NCBI RefSeq assembly: GCF_900142575.1
Contig: NZ_FRBI01000002.1
Coordinates: 496,001-560,000 of the forward strand
DNA from: Actinacidiphila paucisporea
GTDB taxonomy: Bacteria > Actinomycetota > Actinomycetes > Streptomycetales > Streptomycetaceae
DNA: 64,000 nt
Reading direction: 5' to 3'
Numbering within the stretch: position 1 is the stretch's first letter; each line of letters opens with the position of its first letter. The notes beneath the pieces are model-generated. The model made no database searches and had not been told where the DNA came from. It saw only the letters and a program-made list of their open reading frames with translations. Positions 1 to 8,770 of this stretch are shown piece after piece. The translations under genes and the position numbers were made by a program.

Positions 1-47
1 GCACCACCCTGCGCGACCTGCTCCGCCGGATGCTGGGCGAGGACTGA
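1..47 (+). CDS. 3' end of an upstream gene (partial)
   Basis: Only the last 14 codons lie in the window, reading TTLRDLLRRMLGED and ending at TGA 45-47. The frame is open to the left edge. The fragment is too short to assign a family. A hairpin terminator follows at 71-91. Confidence 0.55.
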   Translation, partial: TTLRDLLRRMLGED

Positions 48-70
48 GCCCGCCCTTCCTGAGGACCTCG

Positions 71-91
71 GGCCCGCCGTGCCGGCGGGCC
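71..91. terminator. Bidirectional hairpin terminator
   Basis: Perfect 8-bp inverted repeat GGCCCGCC (71-78) and GGCGGGCC (84-91) with a 5-nt loop. It lies between two convergent genes ending at 47 (plus) and 101 (minus), where a factor-independent terminator is expected. No U-tract follows, as is usual in Streptomyces. Confidence 0.6.
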
Positions 92-100
92 GTCAGCGGG

Positions 101-733
101 CTACTGGCACCACCACAGCACCGGCTTGCAGGTCGGCGAGGGCGACGGGTGCCGGGTATGGCTCGGCGTCGGCGTCGCGGACGGCGGCGCGCTGCTGCGG
201 GTGGGCGGCGGGGCGCCGGTGGCGGACGGCCTGACGGTGGTCGTGGACGCGCTCGGCGTCGTACCGCTGGTGCTCGGAGTGGCGCTCGGGGTCGGCGAGT
301 GGTGCGGGCCGCCGGTCGCGCCGCCCTTGTGCGGCTCGGCCGACTCCGCGGTGCCCGGCGAGGAGGTGCCGGTCGGCGGCGCGGTGGTGCCGCTGACGAC
401 GGGCGCGGGCGGCGGCGTGCTCCCGGAGCCGGCACCGGACAGTGCGGCCATCGACAGCATCGCCAGCGCGCCGACCACGGCGACCAGGCCGATCCCGTAG
501 ACGGCCGCCCGCTGCTGCCGCCCGCGGGTCCTCCTGCGCTGCCGGCCGCGGGCCGCGGCCCGTCCGCCGCCGGGGAGCGGCGGCGCGTCGGGCGCGTCGT
601 CGCCCTCGGTGATCAGCGGCAGCTGGGCGGTCTCCCCGACCTGCGGGAGTTTCAGCTGGTCAGCGGGCGTGCCGCACCCCGGGCAGGAGTAGGCGCCGTT
701 GAGGTGCCGGCGGCACGCGTAGCAGTAATCCAT
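101..733 (-). CDS. SCO2400-type zinc-ribbon membrane protein
   Basis: A 210-residue protein of unknown role. The N-terminus carries a CxxC...CxxC zinc ribbon (MDYCYACRRHLNGAYSCPGC, Cys 4, 7, 17 and 20), then an Arg-rich stretch. One membrane segment follows at about residues 79-100, then a roughly 100-residue Pro/Thr/Ser-rich tail ending CKPVLWWCQ. This layout suggests a cytoplasmic zinc ribbon and a low-complexity part outside the membrane. It matches my recollection of the family labelled SCO2400 in Streptomyces. The start is the ATG before DYCYAC; no good Shine-Dalgarno is visible. It is divergent from efeUOB, so the iron boxes at 872-910 lie in its upstream region too. Confidence 0.75.
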   Translation of the reverse strand: MDYCYACRRHLNGAYSCPGCGTPADQLKLPQVGETAQLPLITEGDDAPDAPPLPGGGRAAARGRQRRRTRGRQQRAAVYGIGLVAVVGALAMLSMAALSGAGSGSTPPPAPVVSGTTAPPTGTSSPGTAESAEPHKGGATGGPHHSPTPSATPSTSGTTPSASTTTVRPSATGAPPPTRSSAPPSATPTPSHTRHPSPSPTCKPVLWWCQ

Positions 734-871
734 GGCGAAAGGACCCTATGGGACTCCTGTGGCGTGACGAAACCCCGGCCTTCCGCTTGTCCCGTCTTGC
801 CGGGAAATTCCCGCGCATCCCATATCGGTGCAGGTGGGGGCTCTTGACGAGGCCCCGTGCAACCCATGTAA

Positions 872-890
872 TTAGGTTGCCCTAACCTAA
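872..890 (+). promoter_or_regulatory. Iron box (DmdR1/IdeR-type operator)
   Basis: TTAGGTTGCCCTAACCTAA matches the actinobacterial iron-box consensus TTAGGTTAGGCTAACCTAA at 16 of 19 positions; only the three central bases differ. It lies 46 bp upstream of the efeU start. The family knowledge is that the DtxR-type repressor with Fe2+ binds here and shuts off iron uptake. Control of efeUOB follows by inference. Confidence 0.88.
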
Positions 891-910
891 GTAAGGTTCC
901 CCTTACTTGA
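889..910 (+). promoter_or_regulatory. Second palindrome / degenerate iron box
   Basis: AAGTAAGG (889-896) and CCTTACTT (901-908) form a perfect inverted repeat with a TTCC spacer, abutting the 872-890 iron box. Read from 892, TAAGGTTCCCCTTACTTGA agrees with the iron-box consensus at 12 of 19 positions. It may bind a second repressor dimer or another factor. Confidence 0.55.
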
Positions 911-935
911 AGACCCCGGCTCATGAAGGACCTCC

Positions 936-1769
936 ATGCTCCCCACGTTCGTCATCGGACTCCGCGAAGGGCTGGAGGCGGCGCTCATCGTGGGCATCAT
1001 CGCCTCCTTCCTCGCCCAGCAGGGCCGCAGGGACGCGCTCAAGAAAGTGTGGCTGGGCGTCGCCGCGGCGGTGGCGATCTGCGTCGCGGTCGCGGTCGGG
1101 CTGCAGATCTACTCCAGCGACCTGCCGCAGAAGCAGCAGGAGCAGCTGGAGACCGTCATCGGCGCCGTCGCCGTGGTGATGGTCAGCTACATGGTGCTGT
1201 GGATGAAGCGGCACTCCCGCGACCTGCGCAAGGACCTGGAGGGCGCGGCCGGCCGCGCCCTGGGCGAGGGTTCGGCCTCCGCGCTGGTGCTGATGGCCTT
1301 CCTCGCCGTGCTGCGGGAGGGCTTCGAGACCTCCGTCTTCCTGCTGGCCACCTTCAACGAGAGCGACAACCCCGCCTACGGCGGCACCGGCGCCGCGCTC
1401 GGCGTCGTGCTCGCCGCGGCCATCGGCTACGGCATCTACCGCGGCGGCCTCCGCATCAACCTCTCGCGCTTCTTCCGCATCACCGGCCTGGTGCTGATCC
1501 TCGTTGCCGCCGGCCTGGTCGCCACCGCGCTGATGACCGCCGCCGAGGGCGGCTGGCTGGAGCAGGGCACCCGCGCCTTCGACCTGTCCTGGCTGGTACA
1601 CCCCGGCACCCCGGCCTCCTCGGTCGCCACCGGCGTGCTGGGCATCCAGCCGTACCCCGACTGGACGATGGTCACCGGCTGGCTCCTCTACGCGGTCCCG
1701 ATGACCGCCGTCGTGCTGTGGCCGGTCCGCCGGCGCCCTGCCGGGGCCCCGCAGCCCGTCGCCCACTGA
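936..1769 (+). CDS. efeU: EfeU, FTR1-family iron permease
   Basis: A 277-residue membrane permease that moves ferric iron inward in the EfeUOB system. It shows the two REGLE-type iron motifs of the FTR1/OFeT family: REGLE at residues 10-14 and REGFE at 127-131. About seven hydrophobic segments and a short charged C-terminus agree with the family's size. The ATG at 936 is preceded by GAAGGAC. It is the first gene of efeUOB, 46 bp behind an iron box, so it should be expressed under iron limitation. The 47-nt gap to efeO suggests one transcript. Confidence 0.94.
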   Translation: MLPTFVIGLREGLEAALIVGIIASFLAQQGRRDALKKVWLGVAAAVAICVAVAVGLQIYSSDLPQKQQEQLETVIGAVAVVMVSYMVLWMKRHSRDLRKDLEGAAGRALGEGSASALVLMAFLAVLREGFETSVFLLATFNESDNPAYGGTGAALGVVLAAAIGYGIYRGGLRINLSRFFRITGLVLILVAAGLVATALMTAAEGGWLEQGTRAFDLSWLVHPGTPASSVATGVLGIQPYPDWTMVTGWLLYAVPMTAVVLWPVRRRPAGAPQPVAH

Positions 1770-1816
1770 CCTCCCGCCCGTCCCCGCACCCCAGCAACCC
1801 CCAACAGGAGCTGACC

Positions 1817-2998
1817 GTGACCCCCCGAGCCACCCCCCGCCGCGCACTGGCCTGCGCGGCCACCGTGATCACCGCCGGCCTGCTGCTGGCCGCCTGCGGC
1901 GGCGACAAGGACGACTCGAAGGGCTCCGCGCCCGCCGCCGCGGACAACGCCGCGGCCAAGTCCTCCACCGTCAAGATCGTCGTCAGCGACGAGGACTGCG
2001 CGCCCACCCCGGCGAGCGTCCCCGCCGGCACGGTGAGATTCGAGGTCGGCAACAAGGGCTCCGCGAAGGTCACCGAGGCCGAACTGCTCGACGGCGGTAA
2101 GATCCTGGGCGAGAAGGAGAACCTCACGCCCGGCCTGTCCGGCGACTTCACCCTCACCCTGGACGCCGGCAAATACCAGGTCTACTGCCCCGGCGCGAAG
2201 ACCGAGAAGAGCGACCTCACCGTCACCGGCACCGCCAGGAAGACCTGGAAGGACGACCCGGCCCTGGTCGGCGCCACCCAGCAGTACGCGACCTGGGTCA
2301 CCGGCGAGGTCAAGGAACTGGTCACCGGCACCGACGCCTTCACCGCCGCGGTCAAGGCCGGCAGGACCGACGACGCCAAGAAGCTCTACGGCAAGGCGCG
2401 CGTCCACTACGAGCGCATCGAGTCGACCGCCGAGATCTGGGGCGACATCGACGGCCGTATCGACGGCCGCATCGACGACGCGGCCACCGCCGCCGACTTC
2501 ACCGGCTTCCACCGCATCGAGCAGGAGCTGTGGGAGAAGAACTCCACCGCCGGACTCGGCACGCTCGCCGACCGGTTGAGCGCCGACGTGCACGAGCTCC
2601 ACACCAAGGTGCAGCACGTCGAATACCAGCCGGCCGCGATCGCCAACGGCGCCACCGAGCTGGTCAACGAGATCCAGACCTCCAAGATCACCGGTGAGGA
2701 GGAGCGCTACTCGCACATCGACCTGCTCGACTTCGACGGCAGCCTCGCCGGCGCCCAGGAGGCGGTCAGCGTGCTGCTGCCGGTACTCAAGCAGAAGGAC
2801 CCGGCGCTCGCCGACACCGTGACCAGCCGCTACCAGGCCACCGCCACCGCGCTCAAGGCGTACGCGGCCACGCCCGGTTACCAGGACAGCGGCTACGTCG
2901 ACTACAGCAAGGTCACCGACGCCCAGCGCCGCGTCCTGGCCCAGGCCGTCGACGCGTACGCCGAGTCCGTGTCGAAGATCGCCGGAAAGATCGCCTGA
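1817..2998 (+). CDS. efeO: EfeO, iron-uptake lipoprotein (cupredoxin + M75 domain)
   Basis: A 393-residue exported protein that captures iron for EfeU. The signal peptide ends in a lipobox LLAAC with the lipidated Cys at about residue 27. A cupredoxin-like domain (about 50-140) starts STVKIVVSDEDCAPTP. The C-terminal peptidase M75/imelysin-like domain has the HxxE metal motif HRIE at about residues 232-235. I chose the GTG at 1817 because CAGGAG lies 6 nt upstream and the signal peptide follows directly. The reading frame is open much further upstream, but that part is antisense-like over efeU. The stop is 3 nt before the efeB start. Confidence 0.93.
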   Translation: MTPRATPRRALACAATVITAGLLLAACGGDKDDSKGSAPAAADNAAAKSSTVKIVVSDEDCAPTPASVPAGTVRFEVGNKGSAKVTEAELLDGGKILGEKENLTPGLSGDFTLTLDAGKYQVYCPGAKTEKSDLTVTGTARKTWKDDPALVGATQQYATWVTGEVKELVTGTDAFTAAVKAGRTDDAKKLYGKARVHYERIESTAEIWGDIDGRIDGRIDDAATAADFTGFHRIEQELWEKNSTAGLGTLADRLSADVHELHTKVQHVEYQPAAIANGATELVNEIQTSKITGEEERYSHIDLLDFDGSLAGAQEAVSVLLPVLKQKDPALADTVTSRYQATATALKAYAATPGYQDSGYVDYSKVTDAQRRVLAQAVDAYAESVSKIAGKIA

Positions 2999-3001
2999 GC
3001 C

Positions 3002-4342
3002 GTGAAGACCCCGCCCCAGGGCCCCGTGCCCGACGACACCCCGGACATCACGCCGGAGCCCGCCCAGCGTGCTTCCCTCCCCGCCGCCTCCGCCGTCAGC
3101 CGGCGGCGGCTGCTCGGGGCCGTCGGGGCGGGGGCGGCGGTCGCCGGCGCCGCCCTGGGCGCGGGCGGCACCGCGCTGGCCGGCCGCGACAGCGGCCCCG
3201 GCGCCGCCGCCCCGGCCGGCAGCGCGGCCCCCGCCACGGTCGACTTCCGCGGTACGCACCAGGCGGGCATCGCCACCCCCTCCCAGGACCGGCTGTGCTT
3301 CGCGACGTTCGACGTGGCGCCGGGCGCGACCCGCGCCGACCTGGCCGCGCTGCTCACCACCTGGACCGCCGCGGCCGAGGCGATGACTCTGGGCCGTCCG
3401 GTGCCCGGCGACGAGGGCGACCTCAACACCCCGCCCGACGACACCGGCGAGGCGGTCGGCCTGACCCCCGGCCGCCTCACGATCACCCTCGGATACGGCC
3501 CGGCGCTCTTCGACGACCGCTTCGGCCTCACCGCCCGCCGGCCCAGCGCTCTGCGGCCGCTGCCGAAACTGCCCGGCGAGAACCTCGACCCGGCGCTCAC
3601 CGGCGGCGACCTGTGCGTCCAGGCCTGCGCCGACGACCCGCAGGTCGCCTTCCACGCGGTACGCAACCTGCGCAGGCTCGGCTTCGGCACCGTCCTGCCG
3701 CGCTGGATGGAACTCGGCTTCGGCCGTACGTCCTCCACCTCCCACCAACAGGCCACCCCGCGCAACCTGATGGGCTTCAAGGACGGCACCCGCAACATCG
3801 ACGCCCGCGACGAGGACGTCATGGGCCGGCACGTCTGGATCGGCCAGGAGGAGCCGCAGCGGTGGATACGCGGCGGCGCCTACCTCGTCAGCCGCAAGAT
3901 CCGGATGCGGATGGAGCAGTGGGACCGCGACCGGCTCGGCGACCAGCAGGACGTCTTCGGCCGCTACAAGGGCAGCGGCGCCCCGCTGACCGGCCACGGC
4001 GAGTTCGACACCCCCGACTTCGCCGCGAAGTCCGGCGGGCGGTACGTCATCCCCGACGACGCCCACATCAGGCTCGCCTCGCCCGAGCACAACAACGGCC
4101 TGCGCATCCTGCGCCGCGGCTACTCCTACACCGACGGCATCGACCAGCAGACCGGGGACCTGCTGGGCGGGCTGTTCTTCGTCGCGTTCATGAACAGCCC
4201 CGACCGGTTCGTCACGCTCCAGCGCGTGCTGGGGGCGCATGACGCGCTCAACGAGTACATCCAGCACATCGGCAGCGGAGTTTTCGCCGTGCCGCCGGGG
4301 CTGGCCGCGGGCCACGACTGGGGTGAGCAACTCTTCGGCTGA
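3002..4342 (+). CDS. efeB: EfeB, Tat-exported DyP-type haem peroxidase
   Basis: A 446-residue DyP peroxidase that oxidises Fe2+ (and has been proposed to act on haem) outside the membrane for uptake by EfeO/EfeU. The N-terminus has a twin-arginine signal, SRRRLLGAV followed by an Ala/Gly-rich hydrophobic run. The DyP GxxDG motif is in MGFKDGTRN with the distal Asp at about residue 261. Conserved C-terminal stretches EHNNGLRILRRGYSY and GLFFVAFMNSP are present. The GTG start is only 3 nt after the efeO stop, implying coupled translation. Full length for the family. Confidence 0.94.
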   Translation: MKTPPQGPVPDDTPDITPEPAQRASLPAASAVSRRRLLGAVGAGAAVAGAALGAGGTALAGRDSGPGAAAPAGSAAPATVDFRGTHQAGIATPSQDRLCFATFDVAPGATRADLAALLTTWTAAAEAMTLGRPVPGDEGDLNTPPDDTGEAVGLTPGRLTITLGYGPALFDDRFGLTARRPSALRPLPKLPGENLDPALTGGDLCVQACADDPQVAFHAVRNLRRLGFGTVLPRWMELGFGRTSSTSHQQATPRNLMGFKDGTRNIDARDEDVMGRHVWIGQEEPQRWIRGGAYLVSRKIRMRMEQWDRDRLGDQQDVFGRYKGSGAPLTGHGEFDTPDFAAKSGGRYVIPDDAHIRLASPEHNNGLRILRRGYSYTDGIDQQTGDLLGGLFFVAFMNSPDRFVTLQRVLGAHDALNEYIQHIGSGVFAVPPGLAAGHDWGEQLFG

Positions 4343-4365
4343 CGCCGCGCCGAGAATTCCCCCGG

Positions 4366-4531
4366 TGGAGAACCCGCCGCCCTGCCCCTTCCCGGGCTGC
4401 CGGGACCTTCCCCCGGCGCCGGGTTGGTCTCGCAGTTCCCCGAGCCCCTGGAGAACCCGCCGCCCTGCCCCTTCCCGGGCTGCCGCGATCTTCCCCCGGC
4501 GCCGGGTTGGTCTCGCAGTTCCCCGAGCCCC
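4366..4531 (+). repeat. 83-bp tandem repeat, two copies, with interspersed core
   Basis: Two adjacent 83-bp units (4366-4448 and 4449-4531) differ at only a few positions. Each ends with TCTCGCAGTTCCCCGAGCCC, a version of the GCAGTTCCCCGCGCCCCT core found at many gene ends in this window. It follows efeB, where it may also act in termination. The 451 nt between efeB and the next gene hold only repeats and a short promoter region; no gene is seen. Confidence 0.8.
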
Positions 4532-4582
4532 TGAAAACGCGCGCCCTCCCTGCGCAGGGGCCAACGCCTGGGCGTAGGAGGG
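4532..4582 (+). repeat. Interspersed repeat, second module
   Basis: This segment, read as its complement (CCTACGCCCAGGCGTTGGCC ... GCGCGTTTTCAGGGGC), closely resembles 45953-46024 (CCTACGTCCAGGTGTTGGCC ... GCGTTTTTCAGGGGC). At both places it sits next to a copy of the GCAGTTCCCC core, but in a different arrangement. It is non-coding and of unknown role. Confidence 0.65.
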
Positions 4583-4602
4583 CATGGGCACAAGGGGCGG
4601 GC

Positions 4603-4636
4603 GGGGGTACCCCCAGGCGAAGCGCTGGGGGAGAAC
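4603..4636 (-). repeat. Mini-hairpin repeat element
   Basis: A GTACCCCCAG ... CTGGGGGAGAAC hairpin around the loop GCGAAGCG. Its complement is nearly identical to 11517-11550, with one base different over about 32. Similar small hairpins are common between Streptomyces genes. The copy at 11517 interrupts another repeat, which suggests that it can move. Confidence 0.7.
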
Positions 4637-4793
4637 GGAGCGCCCAGCCGCAGTGGGCCGCGGCTGGGCACGGGGCAGGACGGGGCTGGGGCCCGAGAGA
4701 TCGCCGAGCTCGCCGCAGGCGAAGATCACGGATTCGCATCTATACCTACGGTAGGGAGGGCGCACCGGTGCCCCACCGGTCCAGCATGGGGCG

Positions 4794-7190
4794 ATGACCG
4801 TCGACGCGGGTGACGCCGAGCGCGAGCGGGCCGTGGAGGCCGCGCTGCGTACGCTCGGGCTCGATGACAGGGCGCGGCTGCTGGCCGGGCAGGACATGTG
4901 GTCGCTGCCGGCCCTCCCGGCGATCGGTCTCGGCTCGCTGGTGATGTCGGACGGTCCCATCGGTGTGCGCGGCAGGCGCTGGGCGGCCGACGAACCGTCC
5001 GTGGCGCTGCCGAGCCCGACCGCGCTGGCGGCGTCGTGGGACCCGGAGCTGGCCCGCAGGGCGGGCCGGCTGCTGGCGCAGGAGGCCCACCGCAAGGGCG
5101 TGCACGTGCTGCTGGCGCCCACGGTGAATCTGCACCGCAGCCCGCTGGGCGGGCGGCACTTCGAGGCCTACAGCGAGGACCCGCTGCTCACCGGGGCGAT
5201 CGGCACCGGATATGTGCGCGGGGTGCAGGACGGCGGGGTCGGCGTCACGGTCAAGCACTTCGTCGGCAACGAGGCCGAGACCGACCGCTTCACCGTTGAC
5301 AACCGCATCGACCCGCGGGCGCTGCGCGAGCTGTACCTCCGACCGTTCGAGATGATCGTCGCCGACGCCCGCCCGTGGGGCGTCATGGCCGCCTACAACG
5401 CGGTGAACGGCGTCACCATGACCGAGCACGCCGAGCTGGTCAACGGGGTGCTGCGCGGCGAATGGGGCTTCGACGGCGTCGTCGTCTCCGACTGGCTGGC
5501 CGCCCGCTCGACCGTCGGCGCGATCCGCGGCGGGCTGGACCTGGCCATGCCGGGGCCGCACAGCGTCTACGGCGAGGCGCTGGCCGCCGCGGTCAGGGCC
5601 GGTGAGGTGCCCGAGGAGCTGGTGGAGGCCGCCGCCCGCCGGGTGCTGCGGCTGGCCGCCCGGGTCGGGCTGCTCGACGGGGCCCCCGCCGCCGTCGCGC
5701 CCGCCGACCGGCCCGCGTGGATCGACGGCGACGCGCTCGCCCGGGAGGTCGCCGCCCGCGGCTTCGTGCTGCTGCGCAACGAGGTACGTGACGAGGCCCC
5801 GGTCCTGCCGCTGGACACCGCCGCCGTGCACGGCGGCATCGCGCTGATCGGCGCCGCCGCGCGCGAGCCGCGCATCCTGGGCGGCGGATCCGCGCAGGTC
5901 TTCCCAGGACACGTGGTCTCGCTGCTCGACGCGATGCGGGTCGCGCTGCCCGCGGGCGTACAGCTCGGTTACGCCCTCGGCGCCGACCCCAGCGAGGAAC
6001 TGGCGCCCGCCGCGGCCGGGTTCGCGCTGCGGGCGGTCGCCCGCGCCGCGGACGGGCGCGAACTGGGCTCCGAGGAGCTGCCGTCGGGGCAGGTGCAGTG
6101 GTTCGGCGAGATGCCGCCCGGCGTGGACTACGAGCAGGTGCACACCGTCGACGTGTGCGGCACCTTCACCCCCACGGCCAGCGGCGCCCACCGCTTCGGC
6201 ACCCGCGGCACCGGGCACTTCACCCTCACGGTGGCGGGAGAGGTCCTCTACGACGGGCCGCAGTCCGACCCGCACTCCGACCCCTTCGAGGCCTTCTTCG
6301 GTACGCCGACGCAGCGCGGCACCGTGCGGCTCGCGGCGTGCGAGCCGGTGGCGGTGAGCCTGCTCCACGCGCCGTCCAAGGGCGTGGAACTACCCGTCCA
6401 GGCCATCGGATGCAGCCTGCTGCACGGTGAACCGGAGCGCGACGAGGAGGAGTTGCTGACCGAGGCGGTCGCCGCGGCGCGCGCCGCCTACACGGCGGTG
6501 GTCGTGGTCGGCACCACCGAGCGCGTCGAGTCGGAGGGCTTCGACCGGCGGGACCTGCGGCTGCCGGGACGGCAGGACGAACTCGTCGCCCGCGTCGCCG
6601 CCGCCAACCCGCGCACGGTGGTCATCGTCAACTCCGGCGCCCCGGTGGAGCTTCCGTGGCGCGAGGACGTCGCCGCGGTGCTGGTCTGCTGGTTCCCCGG
6701 GCAGGAGGGCGGGGCCGCTCTCGCGGACGTGCTGCTCGGTGCCGCCGAGCCCGGCGGGCGGCTTCCCACGACCTGGCCGGTCCGGCTCGCCGACGCGCCG
6801 GTCACCGAGGTCGAGCCGCGGTCCGGGGTGCTCACGTACGAGGAGGGGGTCTTCGTGGGGTATCGCGCCTGGCAGCGGCGCGGGGCGCCGGAGCCGGCGT
6901 ATCCCTTCGGGCACGGACTCGGCTACACCTCGTGGGCCTACGAGGAGCTGGCCGCGGGGCCGGACCCCTCGACGTCCGTCACGGTGCGGGTCCGCAACGT
7001 CGGACACCGGACCGGGCGGCAGGTCGTCCAGCTCTACCTCGCCGGTTCCGGCCTGGTCGGCTTCGCCTCCGTCACCGCGGCCCCCGGTGCGGTGGCCGAG
7101 ACCACCGTCCGCCTCCCCCCGCTCCCGCCGGGCCCCGCGCACCTCACCGCGGGCCCCCTGACCCTCACCCTCCCCGGACGGGACGCCTAG
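4794..7190 (+). CDS. Glycoside hydrolase family 3 (beta-glucosidase type) with PA14 insert
   Basis: A 798-residue enzyme likely to release beta-linked sugars from oligosaccharides or glycosides. The GH3 N-terminal TIM barrel has VTVKHFVGNEAETDRF and the nucleophile motif GFDGVVVSDW with Asp at about residue 233. The second GH3 domain is split by a PA14-like carbohydrate-binding insert (CGTFTPTASGAHRF, about 450-560). A fibronectin-III-like domain ends the protein. No signal peptide is present, so it probably acts inside the cell. It is transcribed alone: repeats lie upstream and a strong terminator lies 9 nt downstream. The exact substrate cannot be read from the sequence. Confidence 0.9.
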   Translation: MTVDAGDAERERAVEAALRTLGLDDRARLLAGQDMWSLPALPAIGLGSLVMSDGPIGVRGRRWAADEPSVALPSPTALAASWDPELARRAGRLLAQEAHRKGVHVLLAPTVNLHRSPLGGRHFEAYSEDPLLTGAIGTGYVRGVQDGGVGVTVKHFVGNEAETDRFTVDNRIDPRALRELYLRPFEMIVADARPWGVMAAYNAVNGVTMTEHAELVNGVLRGEWGFDGVVVSDWLAARSTVGAIRGGLDLAMPGPHSVYGEALAAAVRAGEVPEELVEAAARRVLRLAARVGLLDGAPAAVAPADRPAWIDGDALAREVAARGFVLLRNEVRDEAPVLPLDTAAVHGGIALIGAAAREPRILGGGSAQVFPGHVVSLLDAMRVALPAGVQLGYALGADPSEELAPAAAGFALRAVARAADGRELGSEELPSGQVQWFGEMPPGVDYEQVHTVDVCGTFTPTASGAHRFGTRGTGHFTLTVAGEVLYDGPQSDPHSDPFEAFFGTPTQRGTVRLAACEPVAVSLLHAPSKGVELPVQAIGCSLLHGEPERDEEELLTEAVAAARAAYTAVVVVGTTERVESEGFDRRDLRLPGRQDELVARVAAANPRTVVIVNSGAPVELPWREDVAAVLVCWFPGQEGGAALADVLLGAAEPGGRLPTTWPVRLADAPVTEVEPRSGVLTYEEGVFVGYRAWQRRGAPEPAYPFGHGLGYTSWAYEELAAGPDPSTSVTVRVRNVGHRTGRQVVQLYLAGSGLVGFASVTAAPGAVAETTVRLPPLPPGPAHLTAGPLTLTLPGRDA

Positions 7191-7199
7191 GGCCCACCG

Positions 7200-7251
7200 C
7201 CGCCGCGGGACCGGCCCCACCCGCGCGCGGGTGGGGCCGGTCCCGCGGCGG
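7200..7251. terminator. 52-bp perfect palindrome, bidirectional terminator
   Basis: Positions 7200-7225 and 7226-7251 are perfect reverse complements (26-bp arms, centre CGCG|CGCG). It lies between convergent genes ending at 7190 (plus) and 7263 (minus), so it should stop transcription from both sides. Confidence 0.85.
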
Positions 7252-7262
7252 GGACGCGGGGG

Positions 7263-8753
7263 TCAGACCGTGGCCAGGTCGGTACGGGCCGGTTCCGGGG
7301 CGGGCTCGGGGAGGTCCGGGCGGGCCGCCCGGGGGAGGAAGAAGCCGAGGACGAAGGCCACGGCGATCAGGCCGGCCGTGCACAGGGCGGTCGCGGACGC
7401 CGCGTCCACCGCCGCGCCGGAGTGGCCGCGGCCCAGGATGTCGAAGAAGACCGTGCCCAGGGCGGCGATGCCCAGCGTCATCCCGAGCTGCTGCACGGCC
7501 TGCAGCGTCCCCGAGGCGGAGCCGATCTCGTGGGGCTCGACACCGCCGAGGATGATGTCGAAGAGCGGGACGAAGATCATGCCCATCCCGGCGCCCCCGA
7601 CGACCAGCGGGGCGAGCAGCTGCCAGGCCGTCAGGCCGGCGCCCGAGGTCTGGAGGACGGCGTAGAGGCCGAGGACGCCGGCGCCCATCAGCAGCAGGCC
7701 GATGTGCAGGACCTTCCTGCCCAGGCGGCCCATGAAGATCGCGCCGCCGGCGGAGCCGAAGAGCGCGCCGACCGCCCAGGGCGCGGTGGCGAGGGCCGAG
7801 TGCAGGGCGGTGTAGCCGAGGCCGACCTGGAGGAAGACGCCGAGGGTGAGGATCATGCCGCCCATGGACGCGGTGAAGGCGATGGCGAAGGCGACGCCGG
7901 AGACGTAGGAGCGCTTGCGGAAGACGCTGGGCTCGACCAGCGGGCTGAGCCCGGCGCGGCTGCGGCGCACCTGGTGCAGGGCGAAGACGCCGAGGACCGG
8001 CAGCGAGACCGCGAGCATCGCCAGCGTCCAGCCGGGCCAGCCCAGTTCGCGGCCCTGGACCAGCGGGAAGACCAGCAGGAAGGCGCCGCCGCCGGCGAGC
8101 AGCACGCCGAGTGCGTCGAGCCGTACACCGCGGGCGGCGGGCGCGACGTCCGGCAGGAACTTCCAGCCGGTCACCAGCGCGGCCAGCCCGATCGGCAGGT
8201 TGATGCCGAAGATCATCCGCCAGCCGGCGCCGAAGAGGTCCGCGTGGATCAGGACTCCCGCGACGACCGGGCCGAGCACCGCGGACAGGCCCATCAGCGG
8301 GCCGAAGATGCCCCACGCCTTCTTGACCTCCTGCGGCGAGAAGATCTCCCGCGGGATGGCGAAGCACTGCGGGATCATCACCGCGCCGAAGGCGCCCTGC
8401 ACGAGGCGGGCGCTGATGAGCATCGACGGGTTCTGCGCCGTGGCGCAGATCATCGAGCCGAGGACGAAGCCCGCCATGCCGGTGAGCAGCACCCGCTTGC
8501 GGCCGAACATGTCGCCGAGCCGCCCGCCGACGAGCAGGGCGACGGCCATCGCCAGGGTGTAGCTCGCGGCGATCCACTGCAGGTCGGCGTAGGAGCCGCC
8601 GAGCGACCTGCGGATCGAGGGTGCCGCGACGTTCGCGATGGTCGAGTCCAGCAGGTCCATGACGCTGGCGGCGAGCACCGCGGTGTAGCCGAGCCAGCGG
8701 CCGGGCAGTCCGGCGGGCGAGGAGTCCGGAGCGAGTTCCTTCGTGGTGTCCAT
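7263..8753 (-). CDS. DHA2 (EmrB/QacA-type) MFS efflux transporter
   Basis: A 496-residue proton-driven drug exporter with about 14 hydrophobic segments. Family motifs are visible: LDSTIANVAAPSI in helix 1 (motif D1), GGRLGDMFGRKRVLL (motif A) and GPVVAGVLI (motif C). The substrate is unknown. I start at the ATG (8753) of MDTTKEL; a GTG three codons upstream (8762) is possible, and neither has a clear Shine-Dalgarno. A 9-bp inverted repeat at 8771-8799 lies just upstream and may be an operator. It is convergent with the GH3 gene. Confidence 0.9.
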   Translation of the reverse strand: MDTTKELAPDSSPAGLPGRWLGYTAVLAASVMDLLDSTIANVAAPSIRRSLGGSYADLQWIAASYTLAMAVALLVGGRLGDMFGRKRVLLTGMAGFVLGSMICATAQNPSMLISARLVQGAFGAVMIPQCFAIPREIFSPQEVKKAWGIFGPLMGLSAVLGPVVAGVLIHADLFGAGWRMIFGINLPIGLAALVTGWKFLPDVAPAARGVRLDALGVLLAGGGAFLLVFPLVQGRELGWPGWTLAMLAVSLPVLGVFALHQVRRSRAGLSPLVEPSVFRKRSYVSGVAFAIAFTASMGGMILTLGVFLQVGLGYTALHSALATAPWAVGALFGSAGGAIFMGRLGRKVLHIGLLLMGAGVLGLYAVLQTSGAGLTAWQLLAPLVVGGAGMGMIFVPLFDIILGGVEPHEIGSASGTLQAVQQLGMTLGIAALGTVFFDILGRGHSGAAVDAASATALCTAGLIAVAFVLGFFLPRAARPDLPEPAPEPARTDLATV

Positions 8754-8770
8754 GAAGCACACGCTATGAC

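Noticed and set aside
1688..5122. A 1144-residue open frame on the minus strand
   Set aside because: It is the shadow of efeO and efeB; the plus-strand genes have full family motifs.
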